DNA of 64,000 nt from Lachnospiraceae bacterium KM106-2 (GCA_009731425.1 AP018794.1:4079501-4143500); one strand, 5' to 3'. Positions 53,200 to 62,657 are shown, counted from the first letter of the stretch. Numbers and translations are program-made. The notes: generated by a model not told the origin, from the sequence alone.

Positions 53200-54585
53200 A
53201 TGAGCAACGATAAGGATATGAATAATAAAGACGATCAATATGAAGATATTTGCTATATATGCCGTAGACCGGAAAGTAAAGTAGGAAAGATGATCCACAT
53301 TCCGAATAATATTTGTATTTGTAGTGACTGTATGCAAAAGACATTCGATTCTATGAATAATACAAATATGCCATATATGGATATGATGAAATTAGATCCG
53401 CAGATGATGCAGTTTGCAAGCATGAAAGCAGATATCCCCAATAAACAGAAATTAAAGAAAAAAGATAAAGCAGAAGAAAAAGAGCCAGCATTAGATATTA
53501 AGAAAATGCCAGCTCCTCATATTATTAAAGGTCAGTTAGATGAGTATGTGATTGGTCAAGAATATGCGAAGAAGGTAATCTCAGTTGCTGTTTACAATCA
53601 TTATAAGCGTGTAGCAACGAATACCATGGATGATATTGAGATTGAAAAATCAAATATGTTAATGATCGGACCAACTGGTAGTGGTAAAACTTATTTAGTT
53701 AAGACATTAGCTAGATTGTTACAAGTACCTCTTGCGATCACGGATGCAACAACACTTACAGAGGCCGGATATATCGGTGATGATGTAGAAAGCGTATTAT
53801 CAAAGCTTCTTGCAGCAGCAGATAATGATGTAGAGAAAGCGGAGAGGGGTATTATCTTTATCGATGAAATTGATAAGATTGCCAAGAAGAAGAGTACAAC
53901 GAACCGTGATGTAAGCGGTGAGAGCGTTCAGCAGGGACTTCTTAAATTATTAGAAGGCGCCGAGGTAGAAGTGCCAGTCGGAGCAACAAGTAAGAATGCA
54001 ATGGTACCAATGACAACGATTAATACGAAAAATATTTTGTTTATCTGTGGAGGTGCATTCCCAGAGTTAGATAAGGTTATTAAGAATCGTTTAAATAAGA
54101 AGAGCAGCATTGGTTTTAATGCAAACTTAAAAGATCAATATGATAAGGATCCTAACATTCTAAGTCATGTTACAGTAGAGGATTTAAGAGAGTTTGGTAT
54201 GATACCGGAATTCTTAGGACGTCTTCCAATCGTTTATACATTACAAGGATTGACGAAAGAAATGCTTGTGAAGATTCTCAAAGAGCCAAAAAATGCAATC
54301 TTAAAACAATATCAGAAATTACTTCTTCTTGATGAAGTAGATCTTGAGTTTGATGATTCAGCTTTAGAGGCTATTGCAACGAAAGCATTAGAGAAGAAGA
54401 CAGGTGCGAGAGCACTTCGTGCGATCATTGAAGATTTCATGTTAGATATCATGTATGAAATTCCTAAGGATGATAATATCGGAAGAGTTACTATTACGAA
54501 GGATTATATCGAACATAAAGGAGCTCCTATGATCGAGATGCGTGGAAGTCAGAAGAAAGCAATTTTATTAGAAGATAAACAATAA
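53200..54585 (+). CDS. ClpX-like AAA+ unfoldase
   Basis: 461 aa ATPase that unfolds proteins for ClpP. The zinc-binding N-domain has C18, C21, C41 and C44. A Met-rich, Lys-rich linker (about 55-100) is unusual and makes the protein longer than typical ClpX (about 420). The AAA+ core has Walker A GPTGSGKT (K163), pore loop GYIG (usually GYVG), DEIDK, and an IGF loop (304-306) that docks ClpP. No clpP, tig or lon is adjacent, so this may be a second ClpX paralogue or one moved out of the usual cluster. Confidence 0.88.
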   Translation: MSNDKDMNNKDDQYEDICYICRRPESKVGKMIHIPNNICICSDCMQKTFDSMNNTNMPYMDMMKLDPQMMQFASMKADIPNKQKLKKKDKAEEKEPALDIKKMPAPHIIKGQLDEYVIGQEYAKKVISVAVYNHYKRVATNTMDDIEIEKSNMLMIGPTGSGKTYLVKTLARLLQVPLAITDATTLTEAGYIGDDVESVLSKLLAAADNDVEKAERGIIFIDEIDKIAKKKSTTNRDVSGESVQQGLLKLLEGAEVEVPVGATSKNAMVPMTTINTKNILFICGGAFPELDKVIKNRLNKKSSIGFNANLKDQYDKDPNILSHVTVEDLREFGMIPEFLGRLPIVYTLQGLTKEMLVKILKEPKNAILKQYQKLLLLDEVDLEFDDSALEAIATKALEKKTGARALRAIIEDFMLDIMYEIPKDDNIGRVTITKDYIEHKGAPMIEMRGSQKKAILLEDKQ

Positions 54586-54588
54586 AGA

Positions 54589-54637
54589 TAAGTCGGTGGT
54601 TAGATAGAAAATGATCTAATCACCGGCTTTTCTTTTT
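54589..54637 (+). terminator. Terminator of the clpX-like gene
   Basis: AAGTCGGTGGTTAGAT pairs with ATCTAATCACCGGCTT, then a T-rich run. Confidence 0.85.
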
Positions 54638-54708
54638 CTTATCATTGTTATTACATGAAATATAACAAGAATACATATAATGTACTAATTGTATTTAGTA
54701 GGTGGACT

Positions 54709-56409
54709 ATGGCTGAATGTAGAGATGAGATCTATTCAAATGACTATTTTGATAATGTCATTGATTTTATACCAGATATTGAAGCGTACGTAGAACAACA
54801 GCGAGTGGTCTGTTATCAGACAATTCGAGAAGGAATTTATGTATTACATCGACAAAGAGCTGCATCAATGGAAATCTCAATTGATCTATATGGATACCGG
54901 AGGATTCCCAAATTATATGGTTTAATGGATACGAGTGCATTAGAAAGCACTGGAGTGTTGAAGATCAGAAGACAGTCTTTTCTAGATTTATTAGGGCAGG
55001 ATATTGTGATTGGATTGATCGATACCGGAATTGACTATCTAAATCCACTATTCATTAATCAAGACGGTACCTCTAGAATTGGTGCTATATGGGATCAAAG
55101 TATTCGAGATGGTGTACCGCCAGATGGAATTCAATATGGTTCTTTATATACTACAGAGGATATCAATGCGGCAATTCAGAGTTCCGAACCTTTAAGCGTG
55201 GTACCAAGTCAGGATACAGATGGCCATGGTACCTATTTAGCTGGTATTATGGCAGGAAATGAAGATATCGCAAATGACTTCTCTGGAGTTGCGCCTTTGG
55301 CACAGTTAGCAGTTGTAAAATTAAAAGATTCCAAACCTTATTTAAGAGAGTATTTTGGAATTCCAGATGGTGTGATTGCTTATCAAGAAAATGATATTAT
55401 GCAAGCGGTTCGTTTTCTTGTGGACTATGCGAATCAAACGAATAAACCACTTAGTATCTGCATTGGACTTGGTACTACTTCGGGAAATCATGATGGAGAT
55501 TCTCCTTTATCCAGATATCTGGACTTCATTGCTACTTATAGTAGAGTATGTATTAGCTGTGCAGCAGGAAATGAAGCAAATGTAGGAAATCATAATAGTG
55601 GTACCGTAGAGGAAGGGCAATCGACAGATGTTGAATTAAAGGTAGGGAAAAATGAAACGACTTTTGTTACGGAATTATGGGCAAGAGCACCGGGGAATTT
55701 CTCTGTATCCGTGATCAGTCCAAGCGGAGAGGTAGCGGGGAAAATTCCTGCAAAGTTAAATGTCAGTTCGGTGATCCGATATGTTCTTGAACCGACCGTC
55801 ATTAGTGTAGATTATCGATCCATTGAGCTTGGATCCGGAGATGAGCTGATCGTTCTTCGGTTTGTGAATCCTGTAGAAGGTGTTTGGAGGATCAGGATCT
55901 TTAATGATGGAGACCTGACGAAGAATTATAATATGTGGCTGCCAATCAATGGATTTATATCAGCAGACACCTATTTTCTTCAGCCAGATCCATTTATTAC
56001 GTTGGTAGAGACAGGAACAACAAGAAGACCTATTGCGGCTGGAACGTATAATCATACATCGAATACATTATATTTAAACTCCAGCCGTGGCTATACTGTT
56101 TCCAATCTGGTAAAACCGGATATTGTTGCTCCTGGAGTAAATGTATATGGACCAATCGGGAGAAATCAATTTGGGACCAAGACAGGATCTTCTATAGCAG
56201 CAGCTTTTACAGCAGGATTAGCTGCATTATTGCTACAATGGGGAATTGGATATGGTAATAGTACGACGATTAATACCAGTGATATTAAGACCATTTTGAT
56301 CCGTGGTGCCAATCGAAATCAAACCATCACTTATCCGAATCGAGAGTGGGGATATGGATCCGTTGATCTCTTTAGTAGTTTTGAAAGTTTAAGGACGACA
56401 GGAAATTAA
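54709..56409 (+). CDS. S8 subtilase of the Csp (germination protease-like) type
   Basis: 566 aa serine protease-like protein without a signal peptide. Catalytic residues: D105 (IDTGID), H173 (DGHGTYLAG) and S495 (GSSIAAAFTAG). A beta-rich insertion of about 130 residues (about 300-430) separates the His and Ser parts, as in clostridial CspB/CspC proteins that process the spore cortex hydrolase SleC. The usual GTSxAAP reads GSSIAAA. The ATG at 54709 follows TAGGTGG; an earlier ATG has no ribosome site. No other csp gene is beside it, so a germination role is only possible. Confidence 0.85.
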   Translation: MAECRDEIYSNDYFDNVIDFIPDIEAYVEQQRVVCYQTIREGIYVLHRQRAASMEISIDLYGYRRIPKLYGLMDTSALESTGVLKIRRQSFLDLLGQDIVIGLIDTGIDYLNPLFINQDGTSRIGAIWDQSIRDGVPPDGIQYGSLYTTEDINAAIQSSEPLSVVPSQDTDGHGTYLAGIMAGNEDIANDFSGVAPLAQLAVVKLKDSKPYLREYFGIPDGVIAYQENDIMQAVRFLVDYANQTNKPLSICIGLGTTSGNHDGDSPLSRYLDFIATYSRVCISCAAGNEANVGNHNSGTVEEGQSTDVELKVGKNETTFVTELWARAPGNFSVSVISPSGEVAGKIPAKLNVSSVIRYVLEPTVISVDYRSIELGSGDELIVLRFVNPVEGVWRIRIFNDGDLTKNYNMWLPINGFISADTYFLQPDPFITLVETGTTRRPIAAGTYNHTSNTLYLNSSRGYTVSNLVKPDIVAPGVNVYGPIGRNQFGTKTGSSIAAAFTAGLAALLLQWGIGYGNSTTINTSDIKTILIRGANRNQTITYPNREWGYGSVDLFSSFESLRTTGN

Positions 56410-56438
56410 TTAAGAATCTCTGAACTTATTAAAAATGC

Positions 56439-56467
56439 TTGTTTTCAGATTATAATTTGGATATAAT
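56439..56467 (+). promoter_or_regulatory. Promoter upstream of the TIM-barrel gene
   Basis: TTGTTT (56439-56444), 17 bases, perfect TATAAT (56462-56467). Confidence 0.55.
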
Positions 56468-56547
56468 GATGTGTAGACAATGAATTGTGAGATAATTGTT
56501 GGGACTTGATATTGTTATGAATTAATTTACAGAGTTGGAGATGTTTT

Positions 56548-57219
56548 ATGAAAGAAATTAAAGTACCAGAAATAGAAGGAAATCTTCGAAGACATATGAT
56601 TCGCGTTCCTAGCGTTATTGATCAGGTTAGCGGTGTAAGGGTTTTCGGAAAATTAATCAAGTCTTTGGTGTTTACGACAGATGTTGCTATTATTAGAAAT
56701 TGCAATGCTAATGCTGTTATTGCGGTATATCCATTTACGCCACAGCCTATTATTACCCATTCTATTATCCAGTGTTCGGATGTTCCTGTTTTTTGTGGAG
56801 TCGGTGGTGGCACTACAACGGGAAAACGAGTTGTAAACATAGCAGAAGATGCAGAATTTCAAGGAGCAATGGGCGTTGTTGTAAATGCACCAACACCAAA
56901 TGAGACGATTTCATATTTGCGCCAGAAAATAGAAATACCAATCGTTGTGACAGTAATATCTGAAAATACAGATATTGAGAAACGTTTAGAAGCAGGGGCT
57001 TCTATCATTAATGTATCAGGAGCTGCGAAAACAGCTGATATCGTAAGAGACATTAGAAGACGTTATCCAGATGTACCGATCATCGCAACAGGAGGTCCAA
57101 CTGATGATAGTATTCTTCGTACAATTGATGCCGGAGCAAATGCAATCACATATACGCCAGTAACAAACGGTGAAATTTTTAAACAGATTATGATGAAATA
57201 TAGAAATTCAGATATGTAA
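56548..57219 (+). CDS. TIM-barrel protein of unknown activity
   Basis: 223 aa. Alternating strands and helices end in a phosphate-binding-type loop (VPIIATGGPTDDSI, then GANAITYTPVT), similar to the end of (beta/alpha)8 barrels such as KDPG aldolase or ThiE relatives. Other conserved-looking parts are CGVGGGTTTGKRV and INVSGAAKTADIV. Members of this group are often labelled simply as hydrolases. I cannot assign a reaction. The ATG follows GAGTTGGAGATG. Confidence 0.6.
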   Translation: MKEIKVPEIEGNLRRHMIRVPSVIDQVSGVRVFGKLIKSLVFTTDVAIIRNCNANAVIAVYPFTPQPIITHSIIQCSDVPVFCGVGGGTTTGKRVVNIAEDAEFQGAMGVVVNAPTPNETISYLRQKIEIPIVVTVISENTDIEKRLEAGASIINVSGAAKTADIVRDIRRRYPDVPIIATGGPTDDSILRTIDAGANAITYTPVTNGEIFKQIMMKYRNSDM

Positions 57220-57229
57220 TCGTAATCCG

Positions 57230-57251
57230 CCGATTCAAATCACTGAATCGG
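57230..57251. repeat. Small perfect hairpin after the TIM-barrel gene
   Basis: CCGATTCA, loop AATCAC, TGAATCGG. There is no T run, so termination is doubtful. Confidence 0.5.
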
Positions 57252-57314
57252 TGATACATAGTCTAGAAAGTAAGGAAACGGAATAAAATATAAAATTACA
57301 TAATAATGTGTGAC

Positions 57315-57429
57315 AGTTTTACTACCATACGGAAGACAATCTAATGAACTGGATGGATTTTGGTCTCCCGAGGGAAAGAGTCTCATGAAAAAAAGGCATT
57401 CTAACGGGAGTTAGGGTGTCTTTTTTCTT
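57315..57429 (+). promoter_or_regulatory. Structured leader and attenuator-like terminator of the liv operon
   Basis: A terminator hairpin (GGCATTCTAAC / GTTAGGGTGTC, 57395-57420) with a T run lies about 20 bases before livK. Its loop contains CGGGAG (57405-57410), which can pair with CTCCCG (57365-57370) upstream. A further stem, GAC-AATC / GATT-TTG-GTC (about 57333-57364), lies before it. The arrangement of aptamer-like stem, antiterminator and terminator suggests regulated read-through. It does not match a riboswitch or T-box consensus that I can recall. Confidence 0.55.
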
Positions 57430-57449
57430 TCATAGGAAAGGGGAATTAT

Positions 57450-58592
57450 ATGAGGAAAAGTAAGTTAATCAGCGTGGTAGTTGTTGTATTACTATGCTTA
57501 GGTCTGCTAAGTGGATGCAGTACAAAGCAATCAAGCGAATCAAAGGGGAAGTTTGTGATTGGAGGATTAGGGCCTTTAAGCGGGTCTACTGCTGCTTATG
57601 GAACAAGTGTTAAGAGGGGGGCAGAGATCGCAATTAAGGAGATCAATGATGCAGGTGGCATGAAGATTGGCGACAAGAAGATTAAGCTGGAACTTAATTT
57701 TCAAGATGATGAGGCAAGTGAAGAAACGGTTGTTAGTGCTTATGATACATTAATGGATCAGGGCATCGATGCTCTATTAGGAACCGTTACAAGTGGCGCA
57801 TGTCTAGCAATTGTAGACAAGACGCATGAAGATGGTATCTTACAGATTACACCTTCAGGATCTGCATTAAAGTGTACGAAGAATGATAATAACTTCCGTT
57901 TATGCTTTACAGATCCTTTACAGGGAGAGATGATGGCAGAACTGGCAGTAAAACAGTTAGGTTATAAGAATATAGCTGTTATCTTCAACACCTCGGATGA
58001 ATATAGTACAGGAATGAAAGATGCTTTTATTAATAAAGTAAAAGAGCTTGGTGGAAATATCGTTATCAGTGAGGCATTTGTGAAGGATGATGTTGATTTT
58101 ACAACGCAGCTGACGAAGATCAAGAATTCGAATGCTGAGTGTATCTTTGTTCCAACTTATTATACAGAGGCATCTTATATTACGGCACAGGCAAAGGAAA
58201 AGGGGATGAACCTTCCTTTCTTAGGTGGAGATGGATGGGATGGTATCTTAGATAATGTAACGGATAAATCTAGCATAGAGGGCGCCATCTTCTTAAGTCC
58301 ATTTTTTGCATCTGATCCAGATGAGGCAGTTCGGAAATTTGTAACACAATTTAAAAAAGAATATAAGACGACACCAAATCAATTTGCTGCAGATGGATAT
58401 GATACGGTTTATGTCATGAAGGCGGCGGCGGAGAAAGCAGGTTCAACGAAAAGCAGTGATATGATCGCGGCTATGACCAAGATCAAGGTGAAAGGGATTA
58501 CAGGCGAAGTAACATTTTCTAAGAATGGTGAGCCAACAAAATCAGCAAAATATGTGGAGATAAAGGATGGTAAATATACATCTAAAAAGTAA
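57450..58592 (+). CDS. livK: Branched-chain amino acid ABC transporter, substrate-binding lipoprotein
   Basis: 380 aa. Signal peptide with lipobox LLSGC (Cys23), then a type I periplasmic binding fold (Peripla_BP_6) with GGLGPLSGSTAAYGTSVKRGAEIAIKEIN at its start. It captures leucine, isoleucine, valine or a related compound outside the cell and delivers it to LivHM. First gene of a five-gene transporter operon; the start follows GAAAGGGG. Confidence 0.92.
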   Translation: MRKSKLISVVVVVLLCLGLLSGCSTKQSSESKGKFVIGGLGPLSGSTAAYGTSVKRGAEIAIKEINDAGGMKIGDKKIKLELNFQDDEASEETVVSAYDTLMDQGIDALLGTVTSGACLAIVDKTHEDGILQITPSGSALKCTKNDNNFRLCFTDPLQGEMMAELAVKQLGYKNIAVIFNTSDEYSTGMKDAFINKVKELGGNIVISEAFVKDDVDFTTQLTKIKNSNAECIFVPTYYTEASYITAQAKEKGMNLPFLGGDGWDGILDNVTDKSSIEGAIFLSPFFASDPDEAVRKFVTQFKKEYKTTPNQFAADGYDTVYVMKAAAEKAGSTKSSDMIAAMTKIKVKGITGEVTFSKNGEPTKSAKYVEIKDGKYTSKK

Positions 58593-58636
58593 GGCGCTGT
58601 TACGAAAATGCAGGGAACAATATAGGGGTGTTTTGG

Positions 58637-59515
58637 ATGGAGAATTTGTTTGAACAGTTATTAAATGGACTGCGTTCGGGCAGTATATATGCACTCATCG
58701 CGTTGGGGTATACGATGGTGTATGGAATTGCTAAAATGATCAATTTTGCTCATGGTGATATTATCATGGTCGGCGCTTATACACTTTATGTATCAATGGA
58801 GATCTATCATTTATCAGCAGTTATGGCAGTTATCGTGTCTGTCATTGTCTGCGCGATACTTGGAATATTAATTGAGAAGATCGCTTATAAACCACTTCGG
58901 AATGCGCCAAGTCTAGCAGTACTGATCACTGCTATCGGAATGAGTTATCTTCTTCAAAATCTATCATTACTTATTTTTAAGGCAAATCCAATTAAATTTA
59001 GATCGATCATACAGATTGCATCGATTCATATTGGAACGATCACGATTACAGGAACTACGATGGTTACTCTTGTTGTGACGATCATAGCGATGTTCCTATT
59101 AGCACTTTTTATAAAAAAAACAAAAGTAGGTTCTGCAATGCGGGCAATCTCTGAGGATAAGGAGGCAGCAAGCCTGATGGGTATTAATGTGAATCAGACG
59201 ATATCGATCACCTTTGCGATTGGTTCTGCCCTTGCTGCAATTGCAGGAGTCCTTTATGTATGTCAGTATCAGACATTGCTTCCTACTATGGGAGCATTGC
59301 CTGGTATTAAAGCATTTGTAGCTGCAGTACTTGGTGGTATTGGTAATGTGCCAGGAGCTATGCTTGGAGGAGTCTTGTTAGGGATTATCGAGAGTCTGTC
59401 AAAAGCATATATTAATTCTCAAGTTGCAGATGCGATCGTATTTGGAATCTTAGTCATCGTTCTTCTTGTAAAACCATCTGGATTATTAGGTATTAGCCGG
59501 ATTGAGAAAGTGTAG
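58637..59515 (+). CDS. livH: Branched-chain amino acid ABC transporter, permease LivH
   Basis: 292 aa, about eight membrane helices. Motifs ENLFEQLLNGLRSGSIYALIALGYTMVYGIAKMINFAHGD and the EAA-like region GINVNQTISITFAIGSALAAIAGVLY are typical of LivH. The ATG at 58637 follows AGGGGTG. It is followed nine bases later by livM. Confidence 0.93.
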   Translation: MENLFEQLLNGLRSGSIYALIALGYTMVYGIAKMINFAHGDIIMVGAYTLYVSMEIYHLSAVMAVIVSVIVCAILGILIEKIAYKPLRNAPSLAVLITAIGMSYLLQNLSLLIFKANPIKFRSIIQIASIHIGTITITGTTMVTLVVTIIAMFLLALFIKKTKVGSAMRAISEDKEAASLMGINVNQTISITFAIGSALAAIAGVLYVCQYQTLLPTMGALPGIKAFVAAVLGGIGNVPGAMLGGVLLGIIESLSKAYINSQVADAIVFGILVIVLLVKPSGLLGISRIEKV

Positions 59516-59524
59516 GTGGAGAAG

Positions 59525-60475
59525 ATGAGGACATTATTTAAAAGGATAGGGGAAATCGCAATTATCTATGGAGTTATTTTACTTTTACTCAAGGGGGGGA
59601 TCCTTAACCGTCAATATTCTTCACTGATCGTACCGATTGGTATTAATATTCTTCTGGCAGTATCACTAAATGTGACGACTGGATTTTTAGGTGAGCTGAC
59701 TCTTGGACATGCGGGATTTATGTCAGTGGGAGCCTATGCAGGAGCCTTAGTAACTATGAATTTAGAACTTCCTATGTATTTTGAATTCATACTGGCCTTG
59801 CTGATAGGTGGAACGATAGCCGCTATTTTTGGATTTCTTATTGGAGTACCGGTGCTCCGGCTGCATGGAGATTATTTAGCAATTGTAACACTTGCATTTG
59901 GGGAGATCATTAAATCGATCATTAATGTGCTGCCATTTACAAATGGCGCAAAGGGATTAAGCGGAATTGAACTGGATTCTAATAAGAATCATATTACATT
60001 GGTGTTTATCATAGTTGTATTAAGTGTCATTTGTATGATCAATTTTATCAAGACGAGGCAGGGAAGAGCTATTTGTGCTATCCGCGATAATTATATTGCA
60101 GCTGAGTCCTGCGGAATCAAAGTGAGCCGTTATAAAGTAATGGCATTTGTTATGGCAGCCTTCTTTGCTGGTGTAGCCGGTGTAATTTATGCTCATAACT
60201 TTGGAATCTTAAAGCCCACTAATTTTGATTATAATAAATCGATTGAAATCTTAGTCATTGTAGTACTAGGAGGAATGGGCAGTATGAAAGGGAGTATGAT
60301 AGCAGCAGTAATTTTGACGATCCTTCCAGAGATGCTGCGGGTATTTAGCGATTACAGAATGCTTCTGTATGCTATCGTTTTAATTGGCTTAATGTTATTT
60401 AATCATTCTAGTTTCTATCAGAAGTTAAAAGATAGGAAAAATGATAGAGAGACATTAAGAAAGGAGGAGATCTGA
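59525..60475 (+). CDS. livM: Branched-chain amino acid ABC transporter, permease LivM
   Basis: 316 aa, about nine to ten membrane helices with LGHAGFMSVGAYAGALV and AAESCGIKVSRYKVMAFVMAAFFAGVAGVIY, the LivM signatures. The ATG at 59525 follows GGTGGAG; a GTG nine bases earlier is possible. Its TGA shares one base with the livG start. Confidence 0.92.
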   Translation: MRTLFKRIGEIAIIYGVILLLLKGGILNRQYSSLIVPIGINILLAVSLNVTTGFLGELTLGHAGFMSVGAYAGALVTMNLELPMYFEFILALLIGGTIAAIFGFLIGVPVLRLHGDYLAIVTLAFGEIIKSIINVLPFTNGAKGLSGIELDSNKNHITLVFIIVVLSVICMINFIKTRQGRAICAIRDNYIAAESCGIKVSRYKVMAFVMAAFFAGVAGVIYAHNFGILKPTNFDYNKSIEILVIVVLGGMGSMKGSMIAAVILTILPEMLRVFSDYRMLLYAIVLIGLMLFNHSSFYQKLKDRKNDRETLRKEEI

Positions 60476-61233
60476 TGGCCCTGCTTGAAGTGAAGAATTT
60501 GGGAATCTCATTCGGAGGATTACGTGCAGTGGATGGCTGTAATATGAAGGTTGAGAGGGGGGATCTGTATGGATTGATCGGTCCTAATGGAGCAGGAAAA
60601 ACAACAGTATTTAATCTGCTGACAGGAGTATATCGACCAACAGAGGGAAACATATATTTAGAGGGAAAGTCCATTGTCGGAATGATGCCCCATCAGATTG
60701 CAAAAGAAGGAATTGCAAGAACCTTTCAGAATATCCGATTGTTTCATAAGATGAGTGTGATTGATAATGTAAAGGCTGCATTACATAATCAGATAGAATA
60801 TTCGTTTGTGGAGGGAGTTCTGCGACTCCCTGCCTATTATAAAAAAGAAAGGAGGATCCAAGAGGTTTCAGAAGAGTTACTTGGTATATTTCAACTAGAG
60901 GAGTATGCCACTCAGAGAGCGGACAGTCTTCCTTATGGAAGTCAGAGAAAACTGGAGATAGCCAGGGCTTTAGCAACTAAGCCAAAATTATTGTTACTGG
61001 ACGAGCCGGCAGCAGGAATGAATCCAAATGAAACTGAGGAACTAATGAGAACTATGGAAATTATCAGGAATCGTTTTCAAGTTACGATTCTGTTGATTGA
61101 GCATGATATGAGATTTGTTGCAGGAATTTGCAACAAGATTACGGTGTTAAACTTTGGAACTGTATTGGCTATGGGTGAACCTAAGCAGGTGTTACAAGAT
61201 TCAAGAGTGATCACAGCGTACTTAGGAGATTGA
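60475..61233 (+). CDS. livG: Branched-chain amino acid ABC transporter, ATPase LivG
   Basis: 252 aa ABC ATPase. Walker A GPNGAGKT (about 36-43), the LivG-specific long insert with GIARTFQNIRLF, and Walker B LLLLDEPAAGMNP. The signature position reads LPYGSQRKLEIARA in place of LSGGQ, as is usual for LivG. It forms a heterodimer with LivF. The ATG follows AAAGGAGGAG. Confidence 0.94.
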   Translation: MALLEVKNLGISFGGLRAVDGCNMKVERGDLYGLIGPNGAGKTTVFNLLTGVYRPTEGNIYLEGKSIVGMMPHQIAKEGIARTFQNIRLFHKMSVIDNVKAALHNQIEYSFVEGVLRLPAYYKKERRIQEVSEELLGIFQLEEYATQRADSLPYGSQRKLEIARALATKPKLLLLDEPAAGMNPNETEELMRTMEIIRNRFQVTILLIEHDMRFVAGICNKITVLNFGTVLAMGEPKQVLQDSRVITAYLGD

Positions 61234-61246
61234 GGAGGAAGTATTT

Positions 61247-61957
61247 ATGGCAATGTTAAAGGTATGTGATTTACAGGTCTATTATGGTGTTATTCATGCG
61301 ATTAAAGGTGTATCTTTTGATGTGAATCAAGGTGAGATCATTGCACTTATTGGAGCAAACGGAGCAGGCAAGACAACTATCTTACATACGATTACAGGCT
61401 TGCTTCCGGCAAAAAGAGGAATTATTGAATTTGAAGGAAAAGACTTAAGAAGGGTACCTGCGCACAAGATTGTGGATATGGGGATGGCTCATGTTCCGGA
61501 AGGAAGAAGGATCTTCTCAGAGTTAAGTGTATATGAGAACTTAAAACTTGGGGCTTATCAGAATCATGATCGATCACGTACGCAGGAGCTTTTAGAGAAG
61601 GTATACAAGAGATTCCCAAGATTAAGAGAAAGGAGGAATCAGATCGGAGGAACACTTTCTGGAGGTGAGCAGCAGATGCTTGCGATCGGAAGGGCATTGA
61701 TGTCACATCCTAAGATCATTTTAATGGATGAGCCAAGTATGGGGCTTTCGCCAATTTTAGTAAATGAGATTTTTGGTATTATACGTGAGATCAGTCATAC
61801 AGGCACTACAGTTCTTCTTGTAGAGCAAAATGCAAAGAAAGCATTAGAGATCGCAAACCGAGCATATGTGATTGAAACAGGGAAAATTGCGACCGCAGGA
61901 AATGCAACAGATCTCATTAGAGATGAATCAGTCAAAAAGGCTTATTTGGGAGAATAG
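61247..61957 (+). CDS. livF: Branched-chain amino acid ABC transporter, ATPase LivF
   Basis: 236 aa ABC ATPase. Walker A GANGAGKT (about 36-43), signature LSGGEQQML, Walker B IILMDEPSMGLSP, H-loop replaced by the LLVEQN form typical of LivF. The start follows GAGGAGGAAG, 13 bases after livG. Confidence 0.94.
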   Translation: MAMLKVCDLQVYYGVIHAIKGVSFDVNQGEIIALIGANGAGKTTILHTITGLLPAKRGIIEFEGKDLRRVPAHKIVDMGMAHVPEGRRIFSELSVYENLKLGAYQNHDRSRTQELLEKVYKRFPRLRERRNQIGGTLSGGEQQMLAIGRALMSHPKIILMDEPSMGLSPILVNEIFGIIREISHTGTTVLLVEQNAKKALEIANRAYVIETGKIATAGNATDLIRDESVKKAYLGE

Positions 61958-61968
61958 GAGATGGAGCA

Positions 61969-62592
61969 ATGAAGCAATATGTCATTACCATTGCAAGAGG
62001 ATATGGAAGTGGAGGACGTACCATTGGAAAAATGTTGTCCTGCCAGCTTGGAATTGGTTATTATGACAGAGAATTATTAAAGTTGGCTTCTGATAAAAGT
62101 GGAATTAATGAAGAATTATTTGCGAGGGCAGATGAACAGGTAAAAAGCAGTATTCTATATAAAATAGCAAGGAGAACTTATTCTGGAGAGTTGATTCCAC
62201 CAGATAGAGAGGACTTTATATCCAATGATAATCTTTTTACCTATCAGGCAAGGGTGATCAAAGAACTTGCGAAGGAACAGACTTGTGTCATCGTGGGAAG
62301 ATGTGCAGATCATATTTTACGAGAGCAGGAGAATGTCATTCGTGTATTTGTTCATGCTCCGTTAAATGATTGTATTGAGCGGTTATATGAGATGTATGGT
62401 GAAGAGAAAGAGGAGTTAGAGCGAAAAATCAGGACAATTGATAAGAGAAGAGCCGCGTATTATAGTTATTATACGAATCAGAGGTGGGAGGATGCCTATA
62501 ATTATGATCTTTGCATAAATACAAGCAGACTGACTTTTGAAGAGGGAGTGGAATTAATCGTTGATTACTTAAAAATTAAAGGCTTATTATGA
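61969..62592 (+). CDS. Cytidylate-kinase-like family protein (second copy)
   Basis: 207 aa paralogue of the protein at 37741-38361: ITIARGYGSGGRTIGKML, then CVIVGRCADHIL and a DKRRAAYYSYYTNQRW lid-like motif. It begins 11 bases after livF (AGGAGATGGAGCA before the ATG), so it is translated from the liv operon mRNA. The link between a nucleotide-kinase-like protein and amino acid transport is unexplained. The true substrate is uncertain. Confidence 0.85.
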   Translation: MKQYVITIARGYGSGGRTIGKMLSCQLGIGYYDRELLKLASDKSGINEELFARADEQVKSSILYKIARRTYSGELIPPDREDFISNDNLFTYQARVIKELAKEQTCVIVGRCADHILREQENVIRVFVHAPLNDCIERLYEMYGEEKEELERKIRTIDKRRAAYYSYYTNQRWEDAYNYDLCINTSRLTFEEGVELIVDYLKIKGLL

Positions 62593-62628
62593 GTAGGACA
62601 ATAATTATTAAGGTGACGTTGTGACGTG

Positions 62629-62657
62629 TTGAAAAAAGAAGGTTTTATGTGTATAAT
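62629..62657 (+). promoter_or_regulatory. Promoter of the aminotransferase gene
   Basis: TTGAAA (62629-62634), 17 bases, TATAAT (62652-62657). Confidence 0.65.
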
